From Trichosphaerium sp. ATCC 40318 (lineage: Eukaryota > Discosea > Flabellinia > Trichosidae): 64,000 bases of DNA. The position numbers were made by a program, and so were the translations under genes. Shown here piece by piece: positions 35,143 through 46,689 of the stretch. The notes beneath the pieces were generated by a model. It worked only from the letters and a program-made list of their open reading frames with translations, ran no database searches and was not told the DNA's origin. The stretch spans positions 1 to 64,000 of the forward strand of contig JALMLS010000420.1 of the NCBI GenBank assembly GCA_038496445.1, given 5' to 3'. Numbering within the stretch: the first letter of the stretch is position 1; every line of letters starts with the position of its first letter.

Positions 35143-38100
35143 ATGCACGCTAGCGTCTTATGCGTGTATTTGCTTTGTGCGTGCGGTTATATATCTATCG
35201 CATTCTCACAATTGATTGCGGGGGGTCCTGGGTACAAAAACATTACTACCACATCTAGATACGCGCAATTACTAATGTCACTTTTTTAAACAGATACGCT
35301 GCTACAGCTTACACCAGAGAACACTATATGGTTATACCTAACACAAATTTATTCACATCACGAGACTTTACGATAGAATTTTGGGCGTACGATACAGCGC
35401 TATCGAGAGTGCCCTCTATCGTGGCCTACGCTGTTAATCGCGGTCCTGGCAGTAAGCTACCAGGGTCACTTGATGATCAAAGGTACCAACCAGCCCGGAA
35501 AAACCAGACAATTGCAATAACTTCGTTTTTGGTTTGACTCTAATATTCTTTGGTAGATTAACGCTATTGGCTGGTGACTCTAGCATCTTGTTCTATTTGG
35601 ATGTTGTTGTGGAGGCAGAAACACCACAACTTACCTCTGGCTGGCACCATTACGCTATTTCTTTTGCAGACAGCGACAAAGTAGCGGCTTTTTACCTGGT
35701 ACGTGCTATCACGATTAGTTTTGGTTTTTTTTTTTACCAGATTTACCTCTTTGTTTTCATAGTTTGTTGTTGGCTTCAAACTAACTCTCATGGTAATGTA
35801 TAGGACGGTGTTGAGTTATTTGCCTCTACCTTGAGTGGGTTAGATACAGTGAGTGCTTTAGAGAATGGAGGAGCGTTTGTTATTGGAAATGAGCAGGTAT
35901 GTAGTATGCACGCATAAAGTGCAACTATCATTATATTAGGGTCCCATGTTGAGTTAATCATATAATCCATAGGACGATCTGGGTTCAGGATTCGACGCTT
36001 CTAGAGCGTGGGTTGGCCAAATAGATGAGCTCAGAGTATGGTCTAGGCGTAGGACAGGTGCGTTGCGGCGGGACTTTGAGGTAGTATCTCTTTGTCGCTT
36101 AGCTTATTTTCATAGTTGCTGAAATACGAGCCTTGATGAACGTTGGCATAACAACGGCGCAATCTGGATCACTGGTTGGTCTCACAGGACTCTATAACTT
36201 CGAGCAATATAATGCCTCCGAAAAAGAGGTAAAACACATTAATTTTATTTTTTTGAAAAAAAGAGCAGTGCTGCTTGTTCTATTCGTGCCTCACTAAAAT
36301 TACTCAAGATTCCAAATGCAATTGGAACTGGATCTTCAATGTTCCTTGCGCACTGGGACATCGAAAACAACGTGTACACTGTTGGTGGCGGTGCGCAGAA
36401 GAGTGGTGTTCGTGGTGTGTCGTCTGCGCCAATCGTGAGTCAGGACGCGCCTACTGTAGTTACAGCTGTTGCCAATGTCGATAGAGTATGTTCGATACCA
36501 CATCTGTTACGCTGTTGTTAACTCTTGCTCGAGGTTATTACACTGCGAGCAAACGATGCCAGTAATGGGCAGCTCGCATACACTATCGCACAGTTTCCAA
36601 CCTATGGATCGCTGTACAAGACTGATGGTGTCACTCAGATATCAACGACGTCAGCTGTGATTGGATCCAACCAACTCATTTACCGCAACGCAGGGTCTGG
36701 ACCTGTCAATGATACTTTTATGTATCAAGTTAGTAACGGTGCACAACAAGCTACAGGATCGGTACTGGTACTTCAAAACACAGCCCCTGTGGCTGTAGAT
36801 GCTGTTATTCCATCAGGTACCAACCGCCACTCTTGGCTGTTTTTTATTTTTTTCGGTTTTTTTATCCAAGTAACAAAAAAACTGTACCGGCCGCTATGCC
36901 GACTATTAACACTGCACTAGAGGAGGATCTACCCGTTGTTGTACAACTAGATTGCGAAGATCCTGATGGAGATTTGCTAACAGCCACAATTGCGTCTCTT
37001 CCAACATCAGGTGCTTTATTTCAATTGGCGGATGACAAAGTGTCTCAAGGTACACTTGTTAAATATCGGTTTCCTTTTTTTTTAATTATGTTTTTATTTA
37101 GGCTCTGTTATCTCCTTGGGTGACACAGTGACACATGCGTCACGTGCGGTGGTATACTCTCCGCCATTGAATGAACCTGCAGATGCAAATTTCACGTTTA
37201 CATGCAGCGATGGCGTGGTTCAATCCAATGCAGGCAACGTACAAATATCTGTAGTTGCGTTCAACGACAAGGCCTTTGTTGGCGGTGGATTATTCGCTGT
37301 AGACATGGATGGCATTGGTGCTTATTTAAATTTCCCAAGTTCTTCTGTACCCATTACTGCCTTTGATTTTTGGCTAAATCCAAGGGTACCTACACTTCTT
37401 CTCTTTTCTATTTTTGTTGATTTTGTTTTGCAAAATGGTTAATTGCCATGTATTTCTTTTTACAAAAGAGTTGTACAACGGTGTGTTAACTGAGATACTT
37501 TAGGCACCGTACGACAAGTCAGTGATTACCATTCTTTCATGGGCTGACATTGACATTAATTTGGGGTACAACCAAGCTACGCAGTCATATTCCATGTGGG
37601 CAGTTAGCACCATTTCAAAGCGATCAGCGACTCCGCCTGTTGGGAGTATACCGACTGGCAATTGGACACATGTGGCGATGGACATTAAAAACAATACCCT
37701 TCGCTTTTTTGTAAACCAACTCGAGGTCGGCACTGCACCTTCCTTGTTTTCCTCTATTGATCCTTCGTCTTTTAATCTCGGAAGAGGAAAGTTTGGTGAG
37801 GGTTTCTACAACGGGGAGGTCGAAGAGGCACGACATTTTTTACCAGGCCCGCTTTTTTTTTGAACGCATGATTTTTCTGCATTCTTGGGCAAACAATGTA
37901 ACTATTCCTTGTTGCTGTACTATTCATTATTTCGTTACCAGTCTAACTTGGCATTAGCTTCGTTTGTGGAATACACCGTACACCCAGGCAGCTCTGTTGT
38001 GGTCTTCTAGACACGCAGTGATTGGCGACGAATTTGGATTGTTGACTGCTTGGGGCTTAAACGAGGGCACAGGTACTGTTGCAAAGAGCGTTGGTCGCAT

Positions 38101-41100
38101 TCTGCAGGCGTACGTATTTTATAGAGCCGTTGTGGTGTGTTGGCTACCATTTATTTACAAGAGTGTTTTTAGCGGTTCTTTTCGTGGATCGCCTAACAAG
38201 CCAAGATGGACACAATCTTCTCTGCCTGGTCGCGATACAGTCTACATTGACGAAGACAGTGCCGGTGTTATGATACGTATGCCGTATGTGGATGTTGAAG
38301 GGGATCTTGCAGCAATTCTTATCTTGTCATTGCCTGAAAAGGGTACACTGTATCAGGTACGCTTGCAAAAGGAATGAACATATTTTGTTCTAACAAACGC
38401 AATATCTCAGGTGAGAGAAGATGACACTTTAGGAGATGCATTTGGTCCAACAGACTTTTACCAAGTACATTACATATAGTGTGTATATATTATATAGTTT
38501 TGGCGTTTAGTAAATAGATAGATAACTCACACAAAAAACCTACAACATGTGTTTTATAGACATGCATATTTTTTTTTTTTCAAACCCATTCATTATTTAT
38601 ACGTGGCTTTAGGCTTGGCTATCTGACCAAGAGCCTGTATCCCAGTGGGTATCTGGCGTGAGCGAGTGGTCGTCCCAGTTTGGATCTGGACCTAGTTACC
38701 ACACACTTCAAATATTGGGCGAGCCATCTACCTTTATTGAAACGAGATCGACTCAAGAAACTGGGTATGTAGTTCAATGCCTACAAAAATAATTAAAAGA
38801 TTGATTATTTAAATAGAGATTGCGCCTGCGCTTGGTCTCCAGCAAAGCAGTGTGCAAGGGAATGGTCAAGTACGCCTGTTTTTAAATTGGCTATTTATTA
38901 TTATTATTGTTTATTCTATTTGGAACGTCATCATCAACCCTAACTGATATGCAGATGGTACTGTCAGCATGGACTATTTAGAGTTTGAATATGAGCAGGA
39001 GGTGTTTGTGACCGGCTTTGAGTTTTACGAGAATTACTATCCAGGGGCTGTCTCACAAATTTACCTCATGCATCCGGACGGCACTTGGAGAGCCGCCTAC
39101 AACGAACCACCACAACAATTACCCAATGAATATAGGGTGTTTAGACCATACCTTGAGTGCAAACGTACAACCCCTTTTGAATATCCACGTTCTAATTTCT
39201 GATTTTTTTTAATTATTATTATTATGTATTAATTACTTCCAAATTGAATTATTTTTCTTGTTTGTACTAGCTAACCGGCATCACTTAGTTCTATTTAAAA
39301 CGAGAAAGGTTCGCATTGTACACGACACTTGTGCTGGTACGGTTCTGTCATTGAGATATTATAATATTGACGTTTAATGTTAGTGGATGGTTGGAACGAG
39401 TTGGACGCGATCAAGATGATTGGCATTCCTACTTTGAAGGCTGTACGATAGCTTGTTGATAATATGTTTGACGGTTTATGTGACACACTGAATAGGGCGT
39501 AGTATCAAACAGCCAAGGCAAAGTGTTCTATGTGCCGTTTGAAAACGAGAGCGGTGAGGATGAGATTGAATTTCGCATTACCGATTGTCCCTACGAAGTG
39601 GAGAGAGAAAGCATATCAGGTTTCCTTAAGTGTACGTCTTTCTATGTACTTGTCCTTGTTTACATATGTACAGTTCAAATTACGCCTTCGAACGATGTGC
39701 CGCTGACTGTCTCTCAAAAACTGAATGCTAGCGAAAACGTAAACTTGGAGATACGCCTCAACGGTACTGATCTAGATGGTGGCGACAACACTTCTGCAAT
39801 CATTCTTTCAATGCCTAGCAATGCCAGATTGTGGAATGTAGATGCTGTTACAGGCAGCACAAGCAGTGAAATCACAACAGCGTAAGCGACCATTTCTTTG
39901 GTTTTTTTTTTGTTGGCATGTTTGGCGTTGTATTTATTACCTTCCTTGCGCATCGTTATTTGACAAGTGATAGATCGCCGACTGTTACGCATCCAGACTC
40001 TGTTCTTATCTATGAGCAAACGTCTGGGACATGTGGGTTCGGATTTGACAAATTCACGTTTTACTTTTGTGACAAAGCCCTCACTTGTTCCAATGTCTCC
40101 GAAGTACGTTTTTATACTTGGCTCCTGTATACCTCGGCACACTACTCACTTGGTTCTATACAGGCGGCAATAGATATGTACTGCACGCCTGGCGAACATG
40201 ATCTTTCAAGCGGTCTGATATATGTCCTTGGAGCAGTGACTGGTGTTCTAATCTTCATTGCACTTGTCTTGATTTGCTTCACGTTTTATGTTGGTTTTAT
40301 TGCGCGAATATCTCAGTTTATGGTGCGTAGCGCAAAATTGGGTCACTTTAACACCAGGAGTAGATTGCCTCACCAGTTTTCCTTCTGATAGTGCTCATGG
40401 GCGCAATACTATCATACAGCACTGTCTTTGTGTGGATGATTACTGTCTCTGCACAGAGCTGTTTAGCACGAGTATGGGTCTTGAATTTGGGAATCACCAT
40501 CATGTTCTCGTATGTGTGCGCTTGTGCCCACCTATTTTTAATGTATTTAGTGGCTTGTTTGTAAAAACATGGCGTGTCTACCGAATTTTCAGCAACAAAA
40601 AGTTGAAAGTATCCAAAGTTCCAGATAGACATCTTTGGATCATCATCTGCATTATTCTTGTACCGTGAATTCTTGATTGATCGTCTACTCATCTATTTTG
40701 TAGGCGGTACAGCTGGTGGCATTGGCTATCTACTCCTTTGTAGACCCACCACGAGTGAGCGGTTCAGTTGAACCTGGCAATCTTGTTAACACACAGCTCA
40801 CATGTACTACAAACTACTGGACATTGGCTATGCTCATGGCCCTTCAAGTACGCTTCACTGCCCTTTTTTTTTGGTTTCAGGTTGTTGGTTGTAGATTAAT
40901 TGTTTGCTTTCAAAGATTGTGCTCATTATTTGGGGTGTATTCCTTGCTGTTGGCACATGGAAAGTTAGTACTGTATATAATGAGAGTCGGTACATTGCTG
41001 TATCTATTTATGTGTTTGCGGGTGTTGGTGCTATTGTGGTATGTACTTACTTGTTGGGAATTATTTTCTTTTTTTGTATTTATGCATCGATAGGTTCCAA

Positions 41101-41453
41101 TTGCAGTCCTGGTTAATGATGATCCTGCTCAATTCTTTGTTCTTGTGTCAGTAGGTATATTGTTGGTTGTGACATCTGCTTTATGCTTTTTATTTATTCC
41201 AAAAATTGTTTCCATGGCAAAGGGCGAAAACTTGAAGGAGAAGCATCAATCATACATGTCAAAAAAATCCTCCAAAGCAGATATGGAGGCTTTATTACAA
41301 GAAAAAAACAAACAAATAGCTGATTTACAGGCCAAATTAGAAGCAATATCTCCTTCAAAAAAGAAAAAGCACAAAACCTCCCATGAATTAAAAAATGTCA
41401 TGGCTACTGCTGATACCCAACAAACAGAACTCAGCAGTATTGAAGATGTATAA
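35143..41453 (+). CDS. GABA-B-like (class C) seven-helix receptor with LamG/cadherin-like ectodomain
   Basis: A very large cell-surface receptor. A signal peptide (MHASVLCVYLLCACGYISIA, ATG 35143) is followed by a first LamG/concanavalin-like domain (35310-36060; FTIEFWAYD, TSGWHHYAISF, GQIDELRVW-like). Two or more cadherin/Ig-like repeats come next (about 36430-37260; NDTFMYQVSNGAQQATGSV, EDLPVVVQLDCEDPDGD). A second LamG follows (37270-38080; GNWTHVAMDIKNNTLRFFVN), then further repeats and a segment like FBXL4-type discoidin folds (FVTGFEFYENYYPGAVSQIY, about 39010; ELDAIKMIG, about 39400). Seven membrane helices lie at about 40210-41210, with the class C intracellular motif VKTWRVYRIF (about 40562). 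The tail has a coiled coil (LLQEKNKQIADLQAKLEAI), as in GABA-B receptors. I see no Venus-flytrap ligand domain. About 25 introns. Confidence 0.82.
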
Positions 41454-41583
41454 ATAAACAATGTTTTGATTTTTTATTGTGTAATTAACAGTATTTTTTG
41501 GAAATCTACCAAGCATTTGCCCCTAAAACAGGCATAAAATAAGCATTTGCATTCCATGCTAACTTCAGTTTTATAACAATAAT

Positions 41584-41871
41584 GGAATCAGGATTTTGAC
41601 TTGTGCTTAACTTGCTGGAGTATGTTCTGTATCCAATAATTACAATTTTCCATATTATTTAATTGTACTCTACCTGTATGGATCCCATACGTAACCCGTA
41701 TGGGTAGAGTACAGATCAACAATACAGAACCTGTACAAGTTAAGTACGGGTCAAAAGTATGGGTCACGTACAGGTTTTGTATGGGTCAAAAGTACAGAAC
41801 CTGTACAGGTTAAGTACAGGTCAAAAGTACAGGTTCCATACGGGTTTAGTACAGGTCAAAATTCCGATTCC
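41584..41871. repeat. Inverted-repeat element carrying GTACGGG/GTACAGG minisatellite (copy 1, decayed)
   Basis: Left end GGAATCAGGATTTTGAC (41584-41600) and right end GTCAAAATTCCGATTCC (41855-41871) are inverted copies with 15 of 17 matches, both mismatches being C/T. Between them lies a tandem array of a palindromic 12-mer related to ACCCGTACGGGT separated by TTAAGTACGGGTCAAAAGT-like spacers. Many units here read GTACAGG or CTGTAC instead of CGTACGG. This MITE-like arrangement has no coding capacity. No target-site duplication could be defined. Confidence 0.7.
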
Positions 41872-41901
41872 AGTACTGATAGATTTGATGTTGATTGTTA
41901 T

Positions 41902-43269
41902 GGATGATTAATGCCTTTATTTGATGATGATTTACCTAAAATGCAACAAGTTGCATTTTGGCACCAGCAAAATCTATTGGTGGCTCTCAATATTGACAAC
42001 TCACAATGTGATTGGCCCTTAGATGAAGCCAAGTTTATTTGTACTGGTGACTATTGGAAATCAACTAACTGGCTATCAGACTTTAAAGACTCTTTTTTTT
42101 TTTTTTTGCAAAAAAAGGTGAGTTTATTGTGCTGTGGACGACAATAACCATGTGTGCAATTGGGTTACATTAGGTTTTTACAATTCGAAGTATGGGTCTT
42201 CATCCCATTCATCTGAGCTTTCACAGTTTGAGTAGTAGTTGTGTTTTTTCCTTTTATTCCTAACAATGGGGGTTAAGTGGTTAGTGATAGAATTAATATA
42301 AGTGTTTTTAGAAGGTGTGGTTGGTAAAGGAGGAGGTTTTGGTGGAGGTGGTAAGCCTGCACCCCAATCTTCCCAGGTATTGGTGATATCTGCCAGCCAG
42401 CCAGTGGACTTCCAGAAGTTACCAACATAAGTGAACTTTTCTTCATCTGAAGGAACTTCACACTGTGAGTTATCAATATTGAGTGCAACAAGAATATTTT
42501 GTTGATGCCAGAAGAGAACTTTGTGAGTGACTGGGATTTCTTCATCATAAAGAAGAGAGTTGCAACATTTCCAAATACAGTGCATGATGGAGCTGATGTG
42601 GATGGCTTTTTCTTTGTTAGTGGTTAGCTTGAGAGTGTTAAAAGACCAGGAGGATAGGAAAGGTGAAATGTGTTTGATGAGCATACTATCTATAGCATTA
42701 GCATATTTCCATTCAAAAAACAAACAATGATGGTGTAGTGGATACATGAAATCAGAGTGATTGACAGGAAGAAGCTTGAGCAAATATCTCCAAAGAATAT
42801 CTCTAGGTTTGTTGACTCTCCTAAGCTTGCTGACAGACTTGAGCATAAGATGAACTTTCCAGCCTAGATCTATCATTTCTTGGAGACTTTAAAGACTCCT
42901 GAGAAGACTGGGGTGCTGGCTTACCTCCACCTGAGCCTCCTCCATTACCACAACAACTTTTGCAAAAACTCAAATCAATAGTATCATGCCCACTACACCA
43001 ATCTCCCCTGTAACTTGCAGATCTACTAGAAAAAGATATAAATATTATTCAGACTATGAAAGCTCAGATGGTGATAGCTCAGAAGAATGGGATTTAAACC
43101 ATTTATTCTAACAACGTAACTTCTGTACTAAAATTGCATGTGTGGTTATTGTTGTCCACAGCACAATAAACTCTCCTTTTTTCTGCTTCTAGCTTGTAAA
43201 AAAAAAAAAAAAAAAAAATAAACTCTCTTTTTTTTGTTTAAAAAAAAAAAAAAAAGGATGATTAATGCC
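41902..43269 (+). mobile_element. Outer non-LTR retrotransposon fragment (5'-truncated, poly(A), 14-bp TSD)
   Basis: The 14-base target-site duplication GGATGATTAATGCC lies at 41902-41915 and 43256-43269. The element body begins abruptly with coding-like sequence (MQQVAFWHQQNLLVALNIDN) similar to the inner element. It continues after the nested insertion with EDWGAGLPPPEPPPLPQQLL and ends in two A tracts (about 43198-43218 and 43240-43255) around a repeated AATAAACTCTC motif. 5' truncation, A-tail and an exact duplication are the marks of target-primed reverse transcription. The frame carries a TGA next to the EDWG motif, so it is dead. The encoded part looks like the extreme C-terminus of an ORF2-type protein; no reverse transcriptase motif is present. 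Confidence 0.85.
42078..42898 (-). mobile_element. Nested non-LTR retrotransposon fragment (5'-truncated, poly(A), 15-bp TSD)
   Basis: Inserted in opposite orientation inside the outer element. The duplication AGACTTTAAAGACTC lies at 42078-42092 and 42884-42898. The T tract at 42093-42107 is the poly(A) tail read on the other strand. A 232-codon minus frame (42178-42876) fills most of the body: Trp-rich and basic (DILWRYLLKLLPVNHSDFMY), then WHQQNILVALNIDNSQCE, a Pro-rich run (PPPPKPPPLPTTP) and an acidic end (SSDEWDEDPYFEL). The 5' end is cut inside the coding region. It is intact where present and less decayed than its host element, so it is the younger insertion. Confidence 0.87.
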
Positions 43270-43414
43270 CAATCAATGGTTGATTACAGGGCTACAACTA
43301 TCAATAGTGATCATGTTGATTGTGTTGATTGCAAATTGATGAAAGTTAATTATTTTAAACACAATGTTTTATTAAGCTGGGCCACATTCATCATGTTTAT
43401 TGTCATTAATACAA

Positions 43415-43529
43415 CAGTGGTGGAATCAAACAAAATACATGTGCCTAAAATGTGCCATTTGTGTGGAAATAAATGTGCCTAAAATGTGCCCAAAATGTGC
43501 CATTCATGTGCTGTCCAATTCCACCACTG
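43415..43529. mobile_element. 115-bp MITE-like element with 12-bp perfect terminal inverted repeats
   Basis: CAGTGGTGGAAT at 43415-43426 and ATTCCACCACTG at 43518-43529 are exact inverted copies. Inside are short repeats of AAATGTGCC(T/C)A. The same left end recurs at 44004 and 44133 and the same right end at 46248-46259, so this is a family in several states of completeness. No coding capacity; presumably moved by a transposase supplied elsewhere. Confidence 0.75.
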
Positions 43530-43689
43530 AAATAAGTAAACAGTAGTGTAGTTGTGTGATATTGTATGTTGGATACATGGTGTTGTATGGCTTTAAAGGT
43601 AAGTTAAACACTGTTCAGAGCACATATGCAAGGAAAAACAAATCTATTAGCAGGAAAAATGTCATTTTTGGTTTTATTGCCACAAATGC

Positions 43690-43965
43690 TCAAATACGTT
43701 TGCTTAAGGTGCCTTTGTGAGCATTTTTGACAATGTACACCAAATTAAGTGAAATGTCATGACTTTGCACAATATCCACCTTTACAGGCTCTACAGGCCA
43801 AAAACATTTACACAAGCTCTTTGTAAGTGTTTTTGACAATTTACTTGTCAAATTAAGTAAAAGAACATGACCTGCTCAAAAACTGCCTGTACAGGCTCTG
43901 CATGCCAAACATGTTTGCTCAGGCACCTTTTTGAGTGTTTTTGATGATAAATTAAGTAAAGAATG
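43690..43965. repeat. Three diverged tandem units of about 115-125 bp
   Basis: Each unit has a TTTGCTYA-like start, a run near CCTTTTTGAGTGTTTTTGA, a TAAATTAAGT segment and a CTTTACAGGCTC/CTGTACAGGCTCT segment. The copies begin near 43698, 43808 and 43915, the last incomplete. Similarity is moderate. No open frame. Confidence 0.6.
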
Positions 43966-44002
43966 GTTAAGGCAGCATAACTACAAAATTGGACTAACAA
44001 TC

Positions 44003-44250
44003 AGTGGTGGAATCAGACAGCACATGAATTGCACATTTTGGACATATTTTGGACATGCATATTTGCCACATATCACACGTTTTGAGCATGCATGGAACAC
44101 CATTTTATAGAAAAAAAAAAAAAGATTACAATCAGTGGTGGAATCGGACAGAATGTGAATGGCATGTTTTGGGCACGTTTATTTTCTACATTTTGGGCAT
44201 GTTTTGGGTACGTTTATTTTCCACATTTTGGGCACATTTTGGGCACGCAT
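44003..44250. repeat. Two partial relatives of the CAGTGGTGGAAT element
   Basis: CAGTGGTGGAATC occurs at 44004 and 44133, each followed by direct repeats of the type ACATTTTGGGCACGTTT. Neither shows the matching right end, so both are truncated or interrupted copies; the second runs into the GTACGGG block that follows. Confidence 0.65.
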
Positions 44251-44257
44251 CAGTAGT

Positions 44258-44450
44258 AAAATCAGGAGTACGGATAATGTATGGGTAGAGTACGGGTCAA
44301 AAAGTATGGATTCCATACGGGTTTTGTACGGGTCGAAAGTACGGGTTATGTATGGGTTTAATCCGGGTCAAAAGTACAGAACCCGTACGGGTTGAGTACA
44401 GGTCAAAAGTACAGGTTCCGTACAGGTTTTGTACAGGTCAAAATATGTGT
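44258..44450. repeat. GTACGGG palindromic minisatellite, copy 2
   Basis: Repeats of the ACCCGTACGGGT palindrome type with GGTCAAAAGTACGG spacers, less complete than the other copies at both ends. It begins with AAAATCAGGAGTACGG, a decayed form of the left inverted repeat, and ends at GGTCAAAAT. Confidence 0.7.
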
Positions 44451-44589
44451 CGGCAGTTATAATTGTGTACACAAAATAGTAAAAACGATGGATTGGTTTA
44501 TTGTTTTCTTAACTATTACAAGTACATTTACATTACAACACATTACAATACATTACATTACATTACAACCCCATTACCACTAAATGACC

Positions 44590-44990
44590 ATGTTTTTGAC
44601 CTGTTTGAGGAGATATTTTAGACATCATGCCTTAATTGTCCTAAAACCCAACTTAATATCCACAACTTAACGACTACTTCAGAAAAATGCTTGAAACCCA
44701 TAATCGCCTTTAAAAAGTGGTTTAATAGAGCTATTAGGCCATAATATCCTTAAACTACTCCAAATACATATTTTCTGTCGTTTTTGCCTAAAAATGGTGA
44801 GTTGATCCCCAAACCATCATGAAACCATGCATTGTACCTAAATATACCTAATGCTACATTTTCTGAGCAGTTCGTACAGTCAGACCAAAGTTATTCAATA
44901 AAACAACAAAATTCAGCAAAAAGCTACATTTTGCACTTTATTAAGTTTTCTCCTCTACTTTTTAAGTAAATGCCTTAATAACCTTAAAAC
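44590..44990. repeat. Segment duplicated at 45600-45985 (copy A)
   Basis: Best matching part is around 44697-44810: AATCGCCTTTAAAAAG, ATAATATCCTTAAACTAC and ATGAAACCATGCAT recur in the same order and spacing about 1 kb downstream. Both copies follow a GTACGGG block, so the duplicated unit is block plus flank. Identity is perhaps three quarters by eye. Confidence 0.65.
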
Positions 44991-45204
44991 ACCCTCATCT
45001 ATTAATAATACATGTTTTTGTACCTTACGATTACAAGCTGCCATTTAATTGCAGTAATTTTTTTTTGGATTTTTTGATTGCCAAATCCAAACAAAATTTG
45101 ATGGCCAAATTTTTTTTTTGATTGCAAGTGTATACTGATGGTTGTGGTTTTGGCACACATGTGATATATGTGTACACATACATTGTATGGAAAAAGAAGA
45201 GTAT

Positions 45205-45453
45205 ATTCTGTATCCAATTTTTCATATTATTTAATTGTACTCTACCCGTATGGATCCCGTACGTAACCCGTACGGGTAGAGTACGGGTCAACAATATGGA
45301 ACCCGTATGGGTTAAGTACGGGTCAAAAGTACGGGTTCTGTACGGGTTTAGTACGGGTCAAAAGTACGGAACCCGTACGGGTTAAGTATGGGTCAAAAGT
45401 ACGGGTTCCGTACGGGTTTAGTACGGGTCAAAATCCCGATTCCAGTACTGATA
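45205..45453. repeat. GTACGGG palindromic minisatellite, copy 3 (best preserved)
   Basis: Starts with CTGTATCCAAT and TATTATTTAATTGTACTCT, shared with copy 1, then an array of ACCCGTACGGGT palindromes alternating TTAAGT and TTTAGT spacers, ending GGTCAAAATCCCGATTCC as in copy 1. Most units keep CG where copy 1 has CA or TG. Confidence 0.8.
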
Positions 45454-45599
45454 AAACACCACTTTATAGAGGAAAAGAAAATAACAGTTTATTACGATAC
45501 ATAACACATAACGATTACAAAGAGGTTTGGTACAACTATTACAAACTTTACATAAAACTATCCCCACATAAATGATACCCAGTTTATATCAACCAACTT

Positions 45600-45985
45600 C
45601 ATGTTTTTGCCATTTTACCTGCTTTTTTCACCAATCCTGCCTTATTGTAAATACTTAAGCAAGAACTTACCTAGTTAGGCAAAAAATCTCAAATCCAATA
45701 ATCGTCTTTAAAAAGGGGTTTAATGGAGTTATTGAGCCATAATATCCTTAAACTACCCTAAATACCTATTTTCTATTGTTTTTGCCTTAAAAAGAGGCAC
45801 CAAACCCCAAACCACCATGAAACCATGCATCATACCTAATAGTGGGCCATACTTCGTTTTTTAAAGGATTCGTACTAGTAGACCTGAGTTATTCATGAAA
45901 AATAGGAAAATCAAGAAATTGTTGGTTTTTGGGTATTTTTAGATTTTTTCACCTACTTTTAAAGCCATGCCGATACAAACCTAAC
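45600..45985. repeat. Segment duplicated from 44590-44990 (copy B)
   Basis: Carries AATCGTCTTTAAAAAG, ATAATATCCTTAAACTAC and ATGAAACCATGCAT at positions matching copy A. No coding frame of note. Confidence 0.65.
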
Positions 45986-46109
45986 TACTGCTTACTTGGG
46001 TGAAAATACATATTTTATTGTTAACGATCAGAGGCGATCGGCTTTGGGGTGAGATGGTTGAGTTTTGAGTTTGTCAATTTTTGGCCAAATTTCTATTAAG
46101 GACAAGTCA

Positions 46110-46259
46110 TGGTTAAAACACGCAAATGACACATTTTGAGCACGTTTATTGCAAATATACAACACGCGAATGGCACGTTTTGGGCACATTTTGGACATGT
46201 TTATTTTTCACGCGAATGGCACATTTTAGGCGCATGTATTTTGTCCGATTCCACCACTG
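46110..46259. repeat. Right-end copy of the CAGTGGTGGAAT element family
   Basis: Direct repeats of AATGGCACGTTTTGGGCAC type lead to TGTCCGATTCCACCACTG ending at 46259, the same right terminus as the 115-bp element. The left end is not found next to it. Confidence 0.65.
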
Positions 46260-46689
46260 TAACTGTGTTAGAGTATTACACAGTTCTAGAATCAAGGTAC
46301 AAGTTTTTTTTTTTCCGTTTTGTTGTGCAACTTACATTGATGTCTATTTGTTAGGAAAAGTGTGCCTGACCATAATGTAGATGATCTGTACAATGGAAAC
46401 TTGCCAAGAATAGCTGATATAACTTGTTTGCAACTATTGTTCCAGAAGTGGCAAAAATACTTGCTTCTATATGCTTGATGTACAAACATCTACTATCAAT
46501 AAGCTGCCACAACTAAAATCTCTGGATATCACTCACTGGAATACACTTTTGTTTGGAAAAACACAGCTTTTTGGATTTGTTTGTGTACATGCAACAATCT
46601 GCCATAAAAAAGCACAAAATGATCTGATATCAAAACTCTTTTTAAATATTAAAAAATACCAAAATGCTTATGCAGTCCAAAACCCTTTG

